In this document: positions 16,347 through 29,159 of the stretch, in pieces | Numbering within the stretch: position 1 is the first letter of the stretch | Layout of the letters: each line of letters opens with the position of its first letter | Source of the DNA: Chaenocephalus aceratus | Lineage: Eukaryota > Chordata > Actinopteri > Perciformes > Channichthyidae | Assembly: GCA_023974075.1 (NCBI GenBank) | Contig: JAMFTG010000066.1 | Coordinates: 248,001 to 312,000, forward strand | Direction of reading: 5' to 3' | Length of the DNA: 64,000 nt | Program-made: the position numbers and the translations under genes | Notes under the pieces: generated by a model | The model's input: the letters and a program-made list of their open reading frames with translations, nothing else | What the model was told of the DNA's origin: nothing | Databases searched by the model: none

Positions 16347-19300
16347 ATGAAGTCTGGGTGAGTGAAATTCAATGTAATATAAAACCTTAATAAGCCTCAC
16401 AGTTTTCAAACCACACCGTGTTTACAAGAGGGGCTTACTGATGGCTGTTTTCACCGTAGAAAAAACGGTATTCTAACGATAACTGCCAATTCAAATCTCA
16501 TATATTCAAACCGTCGATATTTTTTTCAAATTTAAACGGCTGTTATTTTTTCGGTGGCGTTTTTAAAGGTAGAAATCATTTTAAGAAATACGATGTTTTG
16601 GGATGTGCCTGAGAAAATAAACTGTTACATTTACAGGGAAAATCTACAATAAATGAGCAGTAATTAGCTGCTGATTGCTTGTATCAGCATCCATGCATCA
16701 GATGTAGGCCAGCTCAGATGAATTATTCATTCATGTAGTTCATTTTCAATATTGTTATGTTAAGAAATGAATAATGTGTGTAGGCGGGCAGTCGCGTAAA
16801 GTAACTAAGTACATTTACTCAAGTACTGTACTTAAGTATAATGTTGAGGGTACTTGTACTTTCCATTTTCTACTACTATACGCTTGTACTAAAATGTAAC
16901 TTAATACGTGTGTTTATATGATATATATTTAGGTCTAATTTACTCAGTACCTTTTCAAAATGTGCTCCATATTGACTTATTACAACATAAAAAACTCATA
17001 TGTATTTAAAAACAGGATAATATCATGTTTTATTATAATGTAAATCATGTATAAGAGGAATTCTGCACTATCAGTACTGTTGATGCTTGAGTACACTTAG
17101 CTGATCATTCTTCTGTACTTGTACTTAACTAACATTTGCAACACAGGACTTATACTTGTAATGGAGTCATTTAAGACTGTGGTATTAGTACTTTCACTAA
17201 AGGTAAACGATCTGAGTACTTCTTCCACCACTAGGCGGAAGATATACTGTTTATGTTGTGTTGTTGTTGGTGTAGTCTGAGTACTAGCAGCAGTCAGTAG
17301 AGCAATAGTAAGACTATAAGAAGCTCTGAGGTAATCTGTTGTGGAGGGAGGTGGGCGGAGCTACAGGTGAACCACACCTGCAGAGGCCGACATACAGGTA
17401 GATCCTCTCAGAAACATACAACTGAACAGTGGTGTGAAGGAAGTACATTTACTGAAGTACTGTACTGCGTATATACACTTCAATACTGTAGACATGACTA
17501 CGGGAGCAATTTAGGGTTCAGTATTCTGCCAAATGACACTTCCACATGTTAACTGCAGCGGCTGGGATCAAACACTGATTCGTACACGCCCATTTACCCC
17601 CTGAGCCACAGCTGCCTCACGTTGCATTGCATTAGTAAATAGTTACTCTAATATTTTGGCTTTACAGTAGCTGTGTCTGCCTTTAATTACTATCACAACA
17701 ATAAGGATATAAGACCAAGACATTTGTAATCTATCATGTATTTTGGTCTCAATCCTACAAATGATATCCTGTAGATATGAATTCAGTGTAAAGTGTTATT
17801 TCCAATAATCATGTTTTATTTCCTCTTATTCTCTCTACAGTGATAACAACCAGCCGGAGGAAGTTAAAGGAGCCATGTTGACCAAGAGAGTCCGGTCGGA
17901 GTACATGAAGAAGTTCAGGGATCCTAAGTGGGAGACGTTTTCCAAATGTTACGAGGACTCAGTGAAGTACCGCCTGACCCGGAGAGTCATGGAGCATTCC
18001 CACAAGTCCTGGTTCTTTGAGGGCTGGGACAACAGCTCCGAGTCCAGCGGCTGGTCCACGCCCAGGCCCAGCAGGAACAGAATCGCCCCTCTGTCCCTCC
18101 CAAAGCAGAAGATATCCAGTCCTGGGACACAGCTGCCGTCTGAGGACAGGGAGACGGAGGCGGGCGGCGGGGAGGCGGTCGTTGACGCTGCTCCAGCTAC
18201 AGGTGAGGAGACTGACACCACTACTGACATTCATCTATACAACCGATTAACTGTTTTTATCATTGTGACGGGGTTCTCTTTGTCCGTCCGTAAACATAGG
18301 CGTAGCCGCTTGATTCAAGCTCAAAAAGTTGTATTTATAACGACAAAAAAATATATACTGTTTGACCAGAATATCGAAACAGAATAAATGAAATAAACAA
18401 AATGAGGTTTTCTCTCACTTCCACTAGCTGTTGCCTTTGCTGCAACAATATCCAGATGGCAGTCCAGGGCCAACACCGCTATCAAGCAAGAAAGAGACAC
18501 ATATTCTCTTATTCCAGCTGATTCCTAAATATATATATTTTTTAACTCTTGATCGAATAAATCAACACATTTAAAGTCATCAACTCCTATAAACAACACA
18601 TCCATAGATCATAAGGCCAGTCTGAGTTCAGGCTTTCAGTCAAACGTTACTATATTGGGGGAAACTAAATATAAGAAATAAAAGAGCTGCATGTCATCTT
18701 TTTAATCAATTCAATCAATTATCAAAACTATTTCTGGTTTTCTTTCTGTCCATTATTTATTCGATTAATTGACTCATTTTTGCAGCTCTGTCTGGCACAG
18801 AACATAACGTATTACTCTTAGAACTTTAGTGCCTACTTTGAACATTATCAGGTATTTTGCAAATCAAAATACATTCACGTCAAATATTTAGAGTTTGATG
18901 CCTATTAGCAAATGTCAGCATGCTGACAACTTGACTCAGATGGTGACAGTCGTGCATTTTATTTGATTTAGCTGGTGCTTTTATCCAAAGCGACAATAAG
19001 TGCCATAAACCATAAAGAAACCAACTCAGATCAGCAAGCAACCTGCAGGCACATTATCTTAAAGGTGGGGTGGGTAAGTTTGAGAAACCGGCTCGAGATA
19101 CACTTGTTGTTATATTCCATGGAACGCTCTTAACTTCCGATAGCAATGAATATCTGAAGTGCTTTGACAAAAAATCCATAAAAAAAACCTCATCTGTGGA
19201 AGCCGTAGCGCTGGTAAAAAGCACGACCAATCATCTGAGCCGGGTAAAGTAACTGGATGGCCTACCTGCCTGTCAGCCTTCCATCGGGGCACAAACTTAT

Positions 19301-22300
19301 CTCGTGCCCTCATTGGTCACGTGCGTTCGTGTGTGTTGGAGGAGGGGCTCTGTGAGGAAGGGGCAGATTTTCTCCGGCTGTGTATTTTCACATTCTAGTG
19401 CACTCAAGCCGGTTTCTCCAAAATGACCTACCCCACCTTTAACATTCAAACGTTTGTAAGTTCTGGTGCTTGAGCTTCAAATGAGCTAAACATCAGCATG
19501 TAAGCATTACTGATCTAAGGACGTTTAGCATTAAGCTGTAAGCATTCCCTCCTATATTTAAACAATTAACGAGAAACAAAACGATGAGATGATACAATAA
19601 TGAAAAGAATTGTCTGTTGCAGCCATGCTCGCTTCATCATCTTGAGTTCAGGTGTTCTAAAACTCTGATGCATTAACCCAAAAACATAATGTCCTGTTTC
19701 TATTCGCTCTCCTCTGTCTTTTGTCTCGCTTCCAGAAATATTTTTGGGCTAATCCCCCAGACCCCCGGGAGGAGTGTTTGTGCTCCTGTGTGAGCGTCGC
19801 TCTGACAGCGTGAGGGCCAGAGGCGGCTTCACCTCCAGAGACGTGAAGCTAAAAATATGTGGACTGAAAGTTCAGTGATCGGAGGAGGCTGCTTCCTCCT
19901 GTGTCCCCGCTCCGTGGCTTTCCTTTGAAACCCCACTCTGCCATGCCCCGCCACAAGACACGGCCTATTTACTAAATTGTCAACAACATTGTGCCGGCTA
20001 TATTCCCGTTGATTACGGCCGCTCTGAGGCTACACTTCGCTCATTGATGTGACGCGTATAAATAATAAAGTCTGTACTGAACTTGACGTTTTAAGGATAT
20101 TTAATATTATAAATCAAAACAATAAACAAATAGAATCATACAAAAGCTCAGCCCCATCGTCATGCTACCAAACCTCCACATCCACCCGGTGCCCTAAATA
20201 CCATTAAGCACCATGTGACCATCACCAGAACAACCTGTGTCCCCTCTTCTTCATGTCTCTTCTACATCAACATGTGTCCCCTCTTCTTCATGTCTATTCT
20301 ACATCAACATGTGTCCCCTCTTCTTCATGTCTCTTCTACATCAACATGTGTCCCCTCTTCTTCATGTCTCTTCTACATCAACATGTGTCCCCTCTTCTTC
20401 ATGTCTCTTCAACATCAACATGTGTCCCCTCTTCTTCATGTCTCTTCTACATCAGCATGTGTCCCCTCTTCTCCATGTCTCTTCTACATCAACATGTGTC
20501 CCCTCTTCTTCATGTCTCTTCTACATCAACATGTGTCCCCTCTTCTTCATGTCTCTTCTACATCAACATGTGTCCCCTCTTCTTCATGTCTCTTCTACAT
20601 CAACATGTGTCCCCTCTTCTTCATGTCTCTTCTACATCAACATGTGTCCCCTCTTCTTCATGTCTCTTCTACATCAACATGTGTCCCCTCTTCTTCATGT
20701 CTCTTCTACATCAACATGTGTCCCCTCTTCTTCATGTCTCTTCTACATCAACATGTGTCCCCTCTTCTCCATGTCTCTTCTACATCAACATGTGTCCCCT
20801 CTTCTCCATGTCTCTTCAACATCAACATGTGTCCCCTCTGTGGAAAGAGACTCTGAAAAGAGATTCTCTCTCTTTTTGATCCATTTCTATAAAAACCTGT
20901 CTGAAAATGAGCTGATCAGATTTTGGCCACTTTATGATGTCATAACGATGTGTTGTCTTGTGTAGCCATTAGCCAATCAGCAACCAGGGTAACCCCCCCC
21001 CCCCCCCCCCCCCCTTATCACCTGAATCTCCTCTAGAGCTCCATTGAGTTCTTTGTAACCAAATGTCTCTCAGAGGGGCGTGGGGAGGGGCTCCTCATTT
21101 TCATCTAAAGTAACAGACAGAGAATCAGCACTTTGGAAACAGGGCTGAAACAGAGGGGATTATGGGTAATGCTGCAGTGATCTGTTTGGTGTTTCAGCCA
21201 ATCAGAGACAGGCTCTGGATATATCTGAGACCTGTGATACGTTGATGATAAACAGGATAATAGGGACCTTTAAAGTGCTCCGAGTTGGTGAAACGTCTGC
21301 TCTGTATCTTCAGCAGCGGTCGTAGTAAACGGTGTGAATGGATCCAGCTCGTTGTCTCCAGACACCAGCGGCCCCTCAGAGGTCGACTCCCCGTCAGACC
21401 CCGGCCCCGCTGACACCACCTCTTCTGACGGGGAGCCGGTCCTCCCGCCGCCCAGGAGACGCCTCCGCCGCCGCCCCCCCCGCTCAGAGACCCCCCACCG
21501 GGACAGCTCCCTGGAGGAGAAGCCCGCCGTGCTCAGGAAACCCCCGAGAGCCAAGAGCACCCCGGCCCTCTGCAGCAAGGAGAGCCTGAGAGCGTCCGGA
21601 AGACTGGACTGGAGCGAGAGACAGGGCGAGGAACGTAGGGCGAGGAACAACGTGAGTGTTTGTCCATGAAAGCACTGGTTTTTCCAATTTGCTCAACACA
21701 ATAATGACGTAGCACATACATGACAAACACATGATTACAAAGAAAAGCAAACAAAAAGACAAAACAGCTCAGTCTCAAACATACATGGAGGTGGTGACAG
21801 GAGATTCATGAGGTTCCTGTAACAATAACAGCCGACAATTTAGGTCCAAGAGAATGTAGTATGAAGTAAGGAACCGGTCAGATTTGGCACGAAACAACAT
21901 TTGTGAGATATTCCAGAGGACTGAAGCACTCACAAACTCTGAGTCACAGCGCATTGAAGCGAGCTGGAGGATACGGCAACAGGAGGTAACAGGAGCTCCT
22001 AAGCACTAGCATTGGCTATTCTTCCTCTGCTCCACACATACAGTCAAACTAGGGCTGTGCAATTCATCGTATTTTAATCTCGATTTTGGCTTGCAACGAT
22101 TACCAAAACAACGTAATCGAAATAAAACGATTATTATTATTTTTTTATAATTTTTTTTTTACTGTTTTCTGTTGAATTCTACTTAAAGTTCAAGTTCTGT
22201 TAAAAACATATTGTTCACATTTTCTTTTTCAATAAATGGATGTTTTCAAAGTAAATGGATAATCGTTTTTTAATAATCGTGATATCAATTATTGACCCAC

Positions 22301-23424
22301 TAATCGTGATTATGATTTTTGCCATAATCGAGCAGCCCTAAGTCAAACACACCTTTACACACGAAAGCCACATAAACAATAATAAACTTAAACTAACAAA
22401 AGACCTCATTTCAAACACAAATCGAAAAGCAACAAAGAATACGGGTAAACACGAAACCAACAATTAAGCAATTCCCCAAGATGTCATAATACACTAGTAC
22501 AAATGAATATTTATCCATAACAAACAAAATTACTTGATTGAAATTAACTTTTCAATATTCAGTCGCACGCTATGAGGAATGAAAAGCCTCAAATGACTAC
22601 ATTTACCATCATCACTGATTTGACAAAGACTTTAAAGGCAGCAAAATTCCCTTAAAGTAAGATTTTGATTGCAGGATTTCTAGTGGAACACGTTTACCAT
22701 GTTTTACTAATACTTACACTTTGGTTTGAAAAAGTTAACAAAAGACTTCACGTTAAAGGCCTTCACTGCTGCTTACTGAAGTCAGCTGTAGCCTTGATCT
22801 TCAAAGTAACTTCTGTCAGAAGATGAGTTGTTTCCAGTCTTTCATGGTATCAGTTGTTTAAAGGGAAATATGAAATACCGTTACAAGCCTTATTTCAGTG
22901 CGTCTCTGAGGCGTACTCCTGTCCTGCTGATGTTCTTGTAAAATGTTATTTCAAAAGAGGAACAACAAAACAGAAAGGTAATTGTTTAGGCGATCGTCAC
23001 TTGACATTTCTCTGATTTCCCACTTCGAATAGAAGACGAAATACATTTTATACAGAAATAAATGTGCACAGAGTTAGGATGTGAGATGCCCTGAGTCCAG
23101 GTGAGTTTCGGAGCAGCTTCGCAGGACACCAGAGAAGTGAAGCTGGGTCACCGGAGACTCTTGCTCTCATTAATAATAAAACTCCGGTGTGCTTTTCGGA
23201 AACGTCTCCCCCTCCTCCATCTCTCTGGTTTCTCCCCTCAGAGCCACACGTCTGACGCCTGCGTACAGACCACCCGGCGGGGGTCCGATAAGAAGAACTC
23301 GAACCCTGAGCGGCGCCGCGCTCGATCCGCCGACCTGGAGAAGACGAGGCGCTCGCAGCTGAGCGTGGCGGGCGACCGCTGGGTGACGGAGTACATGCGC
23401 TGCTTCTCCGCCCGGCTCAGGTAG
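16347..23424 (+). CDS. ccsap: Centriole, cilia and spindle-associated protein (CCSAP), four coding exons
   Basis: CCSAP is a microtubule-binding protein of centrioles, cilia and spindle poles. Coding exons are 16347-16357, 17841-18202, 21314-21651 and 23242-23424, joining in frame to 297 residues. The vertebrate protein is known for two conserved ends and a low-complexity middle, and that is what is seen. The N-terminal block (about residues 21-67) reads VRSEYMKKFRDPKW...YRLTRRVMEHSHKSWF, close to the human SEYMKRYQEPRW...YRLGRRLLEQ block. The last exon ends WVTEYMRCFSARLR, matching human WMTEYMRCYSARA, preceded by the RARSADLEKTR stretch. The middle is Ser/Pro/Arg-rich. The first exon contributes only MKS plus part of a Gly codon. 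Exon 3 has a tandem CAGCAG acceptor, so a one-Ala variant is possible. Intron 2 holds an L2 fragment, two TTAA-type elements and a 37-bp minisatellite. Linkage to acta1 is shared with human 1q42. Confidence 0.88.
16795..17237. mobile_element. Dispersed AAGTACTT-rich teleost element in ccsap intron 1
   Basis: Starts with GTAAAGTAACTAAGTACATT and ends GATCTGAGTACTTCTTCCAC, termini seen in a very common teleost interspersed repeat. No coding capacity. It is probably a non-autonomous DNA element; I did not find clear target duplications. Confidence 0.55.
18950..19020 (-). mobile_element. L2-type 3' tail fragment
   Basis: ATTTAGCTGGTGCTTTTATC followed by CAAAGCGAC is the reverse complement of the L2 3' tail (GTCGCTTTGGATAAAAGC) seen complete at 43.79 kb. 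It is a short LINE or L2-tailed SINE fragment in ccsap intron 2. Confidence 0.7.
19059..19442. mobile_element. TTAA-flanked MITE, 384 bp
   Basis: TTAAAGGTGGGGTGGGTAAG at the left and CCTACCCCACCTTTAA at the right are inverted repeats that continue inward (GAAACCGGCTCGAG versus CTCAAGCCGGTTTC). Non-coding. A diverged relative lies at 50264-50637. Confidence 0.8.
20231..21272 (-). mobile_element. Left-truncated TTAA element with 37-bp minisatellite, in ccsap intron 2
   Basis: 20231-20837 is about 16 copies of a 37-bp unit (ATGTCTCTTCTACATCAACA then TGTGTCCCCTCTTCTTC). 20838-21272 is the reverse complement of 26983-27412 and ends AATAGGGACCTTTAA. It is the same family as 26983-29159, in opposite orientation and lacking the far terminal repeat. 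It stops about 42 bases before ccsap exon 3. Its three open frames arise because 37 is not divisible by three, so one frame cycles through all three readings of the unit without a stop. Confidence 0.85.
22050..22340. mobile_element. hAT-type MITE, 291 bp
   Basis: Starts TAGGGCTGTGCAATTC and ends AGCAGCCCTA, flanked by perfect 8-bp direct repeats AGTCAAAC (22042-22049 and 22341-22348). Eight-base target duplications are the hAT hallmark. The interior is AT-rich with repeated AATCG motifs and no coding frame. It lies in ccsap intron 3. Confidence 0.9.
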
Positions 23425-23749
23425 AACACAAGACTCTCTGAAAACCACGTTCCCTTTCCGAAGAGCAGACATCAGACTCTGAGCACATGAGGTCTCCGGC
23501 AGAGGAGTCACTGAGAGAGAAGCTCTGCTGTCAGGGGGAACACACTGTCATTTCATCGTTCAACACTCACACTCTGAATCTACGGTACATATTGTCCTTT
23601 ACTTGCAGGACGTGTAATCTTAAATCTAAAAGACATTGAACAAACTATGAAACATGACGGGCACGAGAGTAAACTCTTTGGAGTGGGGTTTAGACATTCA
23701 GTGAATCCACATTGACATTAAGTACGGCTCACGTAAGAGACATTTATAT

Positions 23750-24213
23750 TAGGGCTGTGCGATTATGGCAAAAATCATAATCACGATTATTTTGGTCAAT
23801 AATCGATATCACGATTATTAAATACGATTATTCATTAACTTTGAAAACATCCATTTATTGAACTTTTAAAAAAAATACAAATAATAATTTCAACAGTATG
23901 TTTTTAACTGCTGATTACCCTGAACGTATAATTCAGCTGAAAAACCAATACAAAAATAAATTATACATTTATATTCACATTTAAATAAATATCAAAATAA
24001 TATATACCAATAAACAAGATCAACAAATATTTTGGAGCGCACTTCCACAAGCTACTAAACATATATAAATATGATAAATACAAATAAATTAGATCAAATA
24101 TGTTCACAACCTCGCAAAGCAAAATAATTGTTTTTTTCGATTTTGTTGTTTTCGTAATTGTGGCAGGCCAAAATCGTAATTGCGATTAAAATATGATTAA
24201 TTGCACAGCCCTA
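23750..24213. mobile_element. hAT-type MITE, 464 bp
   Basis: Starts TAGGGCTGTGCGATTATGGC, ends AATTGCACAGCCCTA, flanked by perfect 8-bp duplications ATTTATAT (23742-23749 and 24214-24221). Same family as 22050-22340, non-coding, about 330 bases past the ccsap stop, possibly in its 3' untranslated region. Confidence 0.92.
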
Positions 24214-24221
24214 ATTTATAT

Positions 24222-24745
24222 AATACAACATTTTTATATAATACAAAAAAACATTTTTTTACCAAGTACCTCAATTTTGGATGAATAATGTAGGACTCGT
24301 CGTGCTTTCAGAAAAAAGTTCACATAAGAGTTTTGATAAATGATCATCTTTAAAGTGGATTAACCAAGTGAAGGAATAAGAGAACTGCCAGAACAGCTGG
24401 CTTGAATTAAGAACAAAACTGTAACTCTGCCTTAAAAGACACGATACAATAATACGATATCAGACATGTAATCGATCTACTCTCCTATCACGATATATTG
24501 TTAAAATGTGTCCTAAAAAACATACAGCTACACTACAACCTCTTTCCGCTTCTTTAAACATCTTTAAACTGTACTTTAATTACTAAGTCAATATTTCCTA
24601 AATGAAATGCACTCTATAGATTGCGGGTAGTATGCCCTCTGGTGTTCCCTGTCTGTCTGTGTCTCCAGGACTCACTGATAACCCCTGAGTCTCGACTTCT
24701 CTGCTTAGAATGTCCGTATTTATGATTCATTGGAAGGAAAGTCTT
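24222..24745. other. No gene seen
   Basis: AT-rich DNA downstream of ccsap with no coding signal or clear repeat. Confidence 0.5.
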
Positions 24746-24746
24746 T

Positions 24747-24969
<223 letters not shown>

Positions 24970-25140
24970 CCGCCTGGCAGCAGCGAAACAACCCGAGCTG
25001 ATGGACTGAACGATATGTTGCTGTTTGATAATGAGCGAACATCAGAGAGAATTCATTATTTACAAGCTTTCTTTAAAGAAACCACGGATCACCGTTTGAA
25101 TGTACTTATGTATGAGCACGCATGTCTCCGCTGTTCTCTC

Positions 25141-25143
<3 letters not shown>

Positions 25144-25191
<48 letters not shown>

Positions 25192-25199
25192 GCGTGTGT
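25144..25199. repeat. (TG)n microsatellite
   Basis: About 27 TG repeats with two C substitutions at the right end. Confidence 0.95.
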
Positions 25200-25675
25200 T
25201 TTAAACTCTTAAGGCAGCAGAAACGGACCAAACTAAAGTATTTTGATGTTTGACTATTTTGGATCTCAAGTGTAGATTAGGATAAACTACATCGAAACAA
25301 GATTTTATCAAATAGAATATTAAAAGTATTTTCTGAGGAGAAACTAGATTCAAGATGCGCTGCCTTTATTATAACTTGTTTAAATGTGTTTCTCTTAATT
25401 AAGACAAAACTTAACCCTCTTAATTCAATATAGATTAAATATATATCGTATAGATTAAATTATGAGGTATTAGCTCAACTTCTTGTGGGTGATGATGCAA
25501 AAATAAACACTTAATTCAATTTATTTACTTTAAATATATCATAGATATGTAAGAATAATAACAATGCCACTATAATATAATGTCATAAATAATAAATACA
25601 CGTAATAAACAAGTCGTAAAGGGACTATGTCCAACTAAAACTGTGATATTCATTCATCCCTTTCTTTGAAAAAGA
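25200..25675. other. No gene seen
   Basis: AT-rich DNA between two microsatellites, no coding signal. Confidence 0.5.
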
Positions 25676-25745
25676 GACACACACTCAGACAGACACACTC
25701 AGACACGAACACACACTCAGACACACAGAGAGAGAGAGACACACA

Positions 25746-25784
<39 letters not shown>

Positions 25785-25967
25785 ACACACAAACACACAC
25801 TCACAGACACACTCAGACACACACACACAGAGAGAGAGACACACGCACACACACACACACACACACTCAGACACACTCAGACACACACACACACACACAC
25901 ACTCAGACACACACACAAAACACACACTCACAGACACACTCAGACACACACACACAGAGAGAGAGAC

Positions 25968-26015
<48 letters not shown>

Positions 26016-26125
26016 AGACACACTCAGACACACACACACACTCAGACACACACAGACACACACACAAGGACACACAAGGACACACACTCACAAACACACT
26101 CAGACACACACACACACTCACACAC
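25675..26125. repeat. Compound (AC)n/(AG)n/CTCAGACACA minisatellite
   Basis: CA tracts alternate with CTCAGACACA blocks and short AGAGAGAG runs. The order CTCAGACACA, CA tract, AGAGAGAGA, CACGCACACA is repeated two or three times, a higher-order repeat over simple sequence. No gene. Confidence 0.9.
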
Positions 26126-26982
26126 TATATAGACACAATAAGTATTTTTTTAAATAACAAATAATTATTTACTTTGGCTTTAATTCAGTTTTATCAATAA
26201 TAACTTAAAATATATAAAGAACAACAACATGAAATTAATTGTGAATAATTTAAGAATTGCAGTGAAATGTGAAATGTGAAATATCACATTACATTTAGCT
26301 TTTATCCCAAAACAAGTTTCAGTTTGTCTTTTATATCCAGCGATGGGATTGAAAGGGAACGTCCAATTAAAGATACAGTTTTAATAGATTGTAACGTATT
26401 TGATCACCTCGTATCTTTTGACATGTTATCTGTTTCCATCACAGTGACAGACGCGTGTCATGCTAATGGGTTTCATCTAATGCACCATCAGTTATTTCCT
26501 GTTAGTTGTAACTAAAGATTGTCGAAGCGTGTGGATGTGAAACTGAGGGCTAACGTTCATCATGTGGTCGGACTTACAGCGCTGAGTAATATTTCAAACT
26601 GAATGAATTTAAATCCACTCAGAATGTTTATTCATTTTATCACCGTCCAAACCGCATCACTCTGAATGTGCAGAAGTATTTATATTTAATAATACTTTTA
26701 TTTATTTATTTATTTATTGCAGCTTTTTAAGTGTCCACTTAATATGAGATGGTTATTTACAGAACTCGTGTTACTTTAAAGAAGCCCTAATATGCTTTTG
26801 GGGTCCCCCCCCCCCCCTGTATGAACCTGTAAATGAGCTTCAAAAAGCCCCTTTAAGACTGCATTCTTTGTATTTATGTTTATATATTATAACTCCTGAT
26901 GTTTTTAATCACTTATGATGAACACAAATTAAAGATTAAAGACTGATATTCGAAACATTTTGGGGGAAATGTTTAAATATGC
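26126..26982. other. No gene seen
   Basis: AT-rich DNA with a short TTTA run near 26698-26718 and a C-run near 26805. No conserved coding frame. Confidence 0.5.
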
Positions 26983-29159
26983 TTAAAGGTCCCCTATTAT
27001 CCTGTTCTTCATCAATGTATCACAGGTCTCAGATATATACAGAGCCTGTCTCTGATTGGCTGAAACACCAAACAGATCATTGCAGCATTACCCATAATCC
27101 CCTCTGTTTCAGCCCTGTTTCCAAAGTGCTGATTCTCTGTCTGTTACTTTAGATGAAGATAAGGAGCCCCTCCCCACGCCCCTCTGAGAGACATTTGGTT
27201 ACAAAGAACTCAATGTGCTCTAGGAGGAGATTCAGGTGATAAGGGGGGGGGGGGTTACCTTGGTTGCTGATTGGCTAATGGCTACACAAGACAACACATC
27301 GTTATGACATCATAAAGTGGCCACAATCTGATCCAGCTCATTTCCAGACAGGTTTTTATAGAAATGGATCAAAAAGAGAGAAAAATCTCTTTTGAGAGTC
27401 TCTTTCCACAGGGGGACACATGTTGATGTAGAAGAGACATGGAGAAGAGGGGACACATGTTGATGTAGAAGAGACATGAAGAAGAGGGGACACATGTTGA
27501 TGTAGAAGAGACACGAAGAAGAGGGGACACATGTTGATGTAGAAGAGACATGAAGAAGAGGGGACACATGTTGATGTAGAAGAGACATGAAGAAGAGGGG
27601 ACACATGTTGATGTAGAAGAGACATGAAGAAGAGGGGACACATGTTGATGTAGAAGAGACATGGAGAAGAGGGACACATGTTGATGTAGAAGAGACATGA
27701 AGAAGAGGGGACACATGGTGATGTAGAAGAGACATGGAGAAGAGGGGACACATGTTGATGTAGAAGAGACATGAAGAAGAGGGGACACATGTTGATGTGG
27801 AAGAGACATGAAGAAGAGGGGACACATGTTGATGTAGAAGAGACACGAAGAAGAGGGGACACATGTTGATGTAGAAGAGACATGAAGAAGAGGGGACACA
27901 TGTTGATGTGAAGAGACATGAAGAAGAGGGGGACACATGTTGATGTAGAAGAGACATGGAGAAGAGGGGAACCATGTGATGTAGAAAGACTGAAGAAGAG
28001 GGGACACATGTTGATGTAGAAGAGACATGAAGAAGAGGGGACACATGTGATGTAGAAGAGACATGAAGAAGAGGGGACACATGTTGATGTAGAAGAGACC
28101 ATGAAGAAGAGGGGACACATGTTGATGTAGAAGAGAACATGAAGAAGAGGGGACACATGTTGATGTAGAAGAGACATGAAGAAGAGACACGAAGAAGAGG
28201 GGACACATGTTGATGTAGAAGAGACATGAAGAAGAGGGGACACATGTTGATGTAGAAGAGACATGGAGAAGAGGGGACACATGTTTGATGTAGAAGAGAC
28301 ATGAAGAAGAGGGGACACATGGTGATGTAGAAAGAGACATGGAGAAGAGGGGACACATGTTGATGTAGAAGAGACATGGAGAAGAGGGGGACACATGTTG
28401 ATGTAGAAGAGACATGAAGAAGAGGGGACACATGTTGATGTAGAAGAGACCTGAAGAAGAGGGGACACATGTTGATGTAGAAGAGACCTGAAGAAGAGGG
28501 GACACATGTTGATGTAGAAGCGACATGAAGAAGAGGGGACACATGTTGATGTAGAAGAGACACTGAAGAAGAGGGGACCACATGTTGATGTAGAGAGACA
28601 TGAAGAAGAGGGGACACATGTTGATGTAGAAGAGACATGAAGAAGAGGGGGACACATGTTGATGTAGAAGAGACATGAAGAAGAGGGGACACATGTTGAT
28701 GTAGAAGAGACATGAAGAAGAGGGGACACAGTTGATGTAGAAGAGACATGAAGAAGAGGGGACACATGTTGATGTAGAAGAGACATGAAGAAGAGGACAC
28801 ATGTGATGTAGAAGAGACATGAGAAGACACGAGAGAGGGGACACATGTTGATGTAGAAGAGACATGAAGAAGAGGGGACACATGTTGATGTAGAAGAGAC
28901 ATGGAGAAGAGGGGACACATGTTGATGTAGAAGAGACATGAAGAAGAGGGGACACATGGTGATGTAGAAGAGACATGGAGAAGAGGGGACACATGTTGAT
29001 GTAGAAGAGACATGGAGAAGAGGGGACACATGTTGATGTAGAAGAGACATGAAGAAGAGGGGACACATGTTGATGTAGAAGAGACATGGAGAAGAGGGGA
29101 CACATGTTGATGTAGAAGAGACATGGAGAAGTGGAGTTTGCATAATAGGGGACCTTTAA
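26983..29159. mobile_element. TTAA-flanked element with a 1.7-kb internal 37-bp minisatellite
   Basis: Left end TTAAAGGTCCCCTATTAT, right end ATAATAGGGGACCTTTAA, matching inverted repeats within TTAA. A unique-looking 430 bp (26983-27412) is followed by about 46 copies of a 37-bp unit (27413-29130), in the opposite orientation to the array at 20.2 kb. Copies carry many substitutions and single-base indels. The 570-630-residue frames on the - strand result from a stop-free unit and are not genes. No transposase is present, so it must have moved with enzymes supplied elsewhere. TTAA points to piggyBac-type mobilisation. Confidence 0.88.

Noticed and set aside
20215..20965. Three + strand frames of 208-242 residues
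   Set aside because: Same 37-bp minisatellite in the opposite orientation, inside a ccsap intron.
25675..26125. Possible CRISPR-like array because of repeated blocks with spacers
   Set aside because: Blocks are CA/AG simple sequence with variable spacing; the genome is vertebrate.
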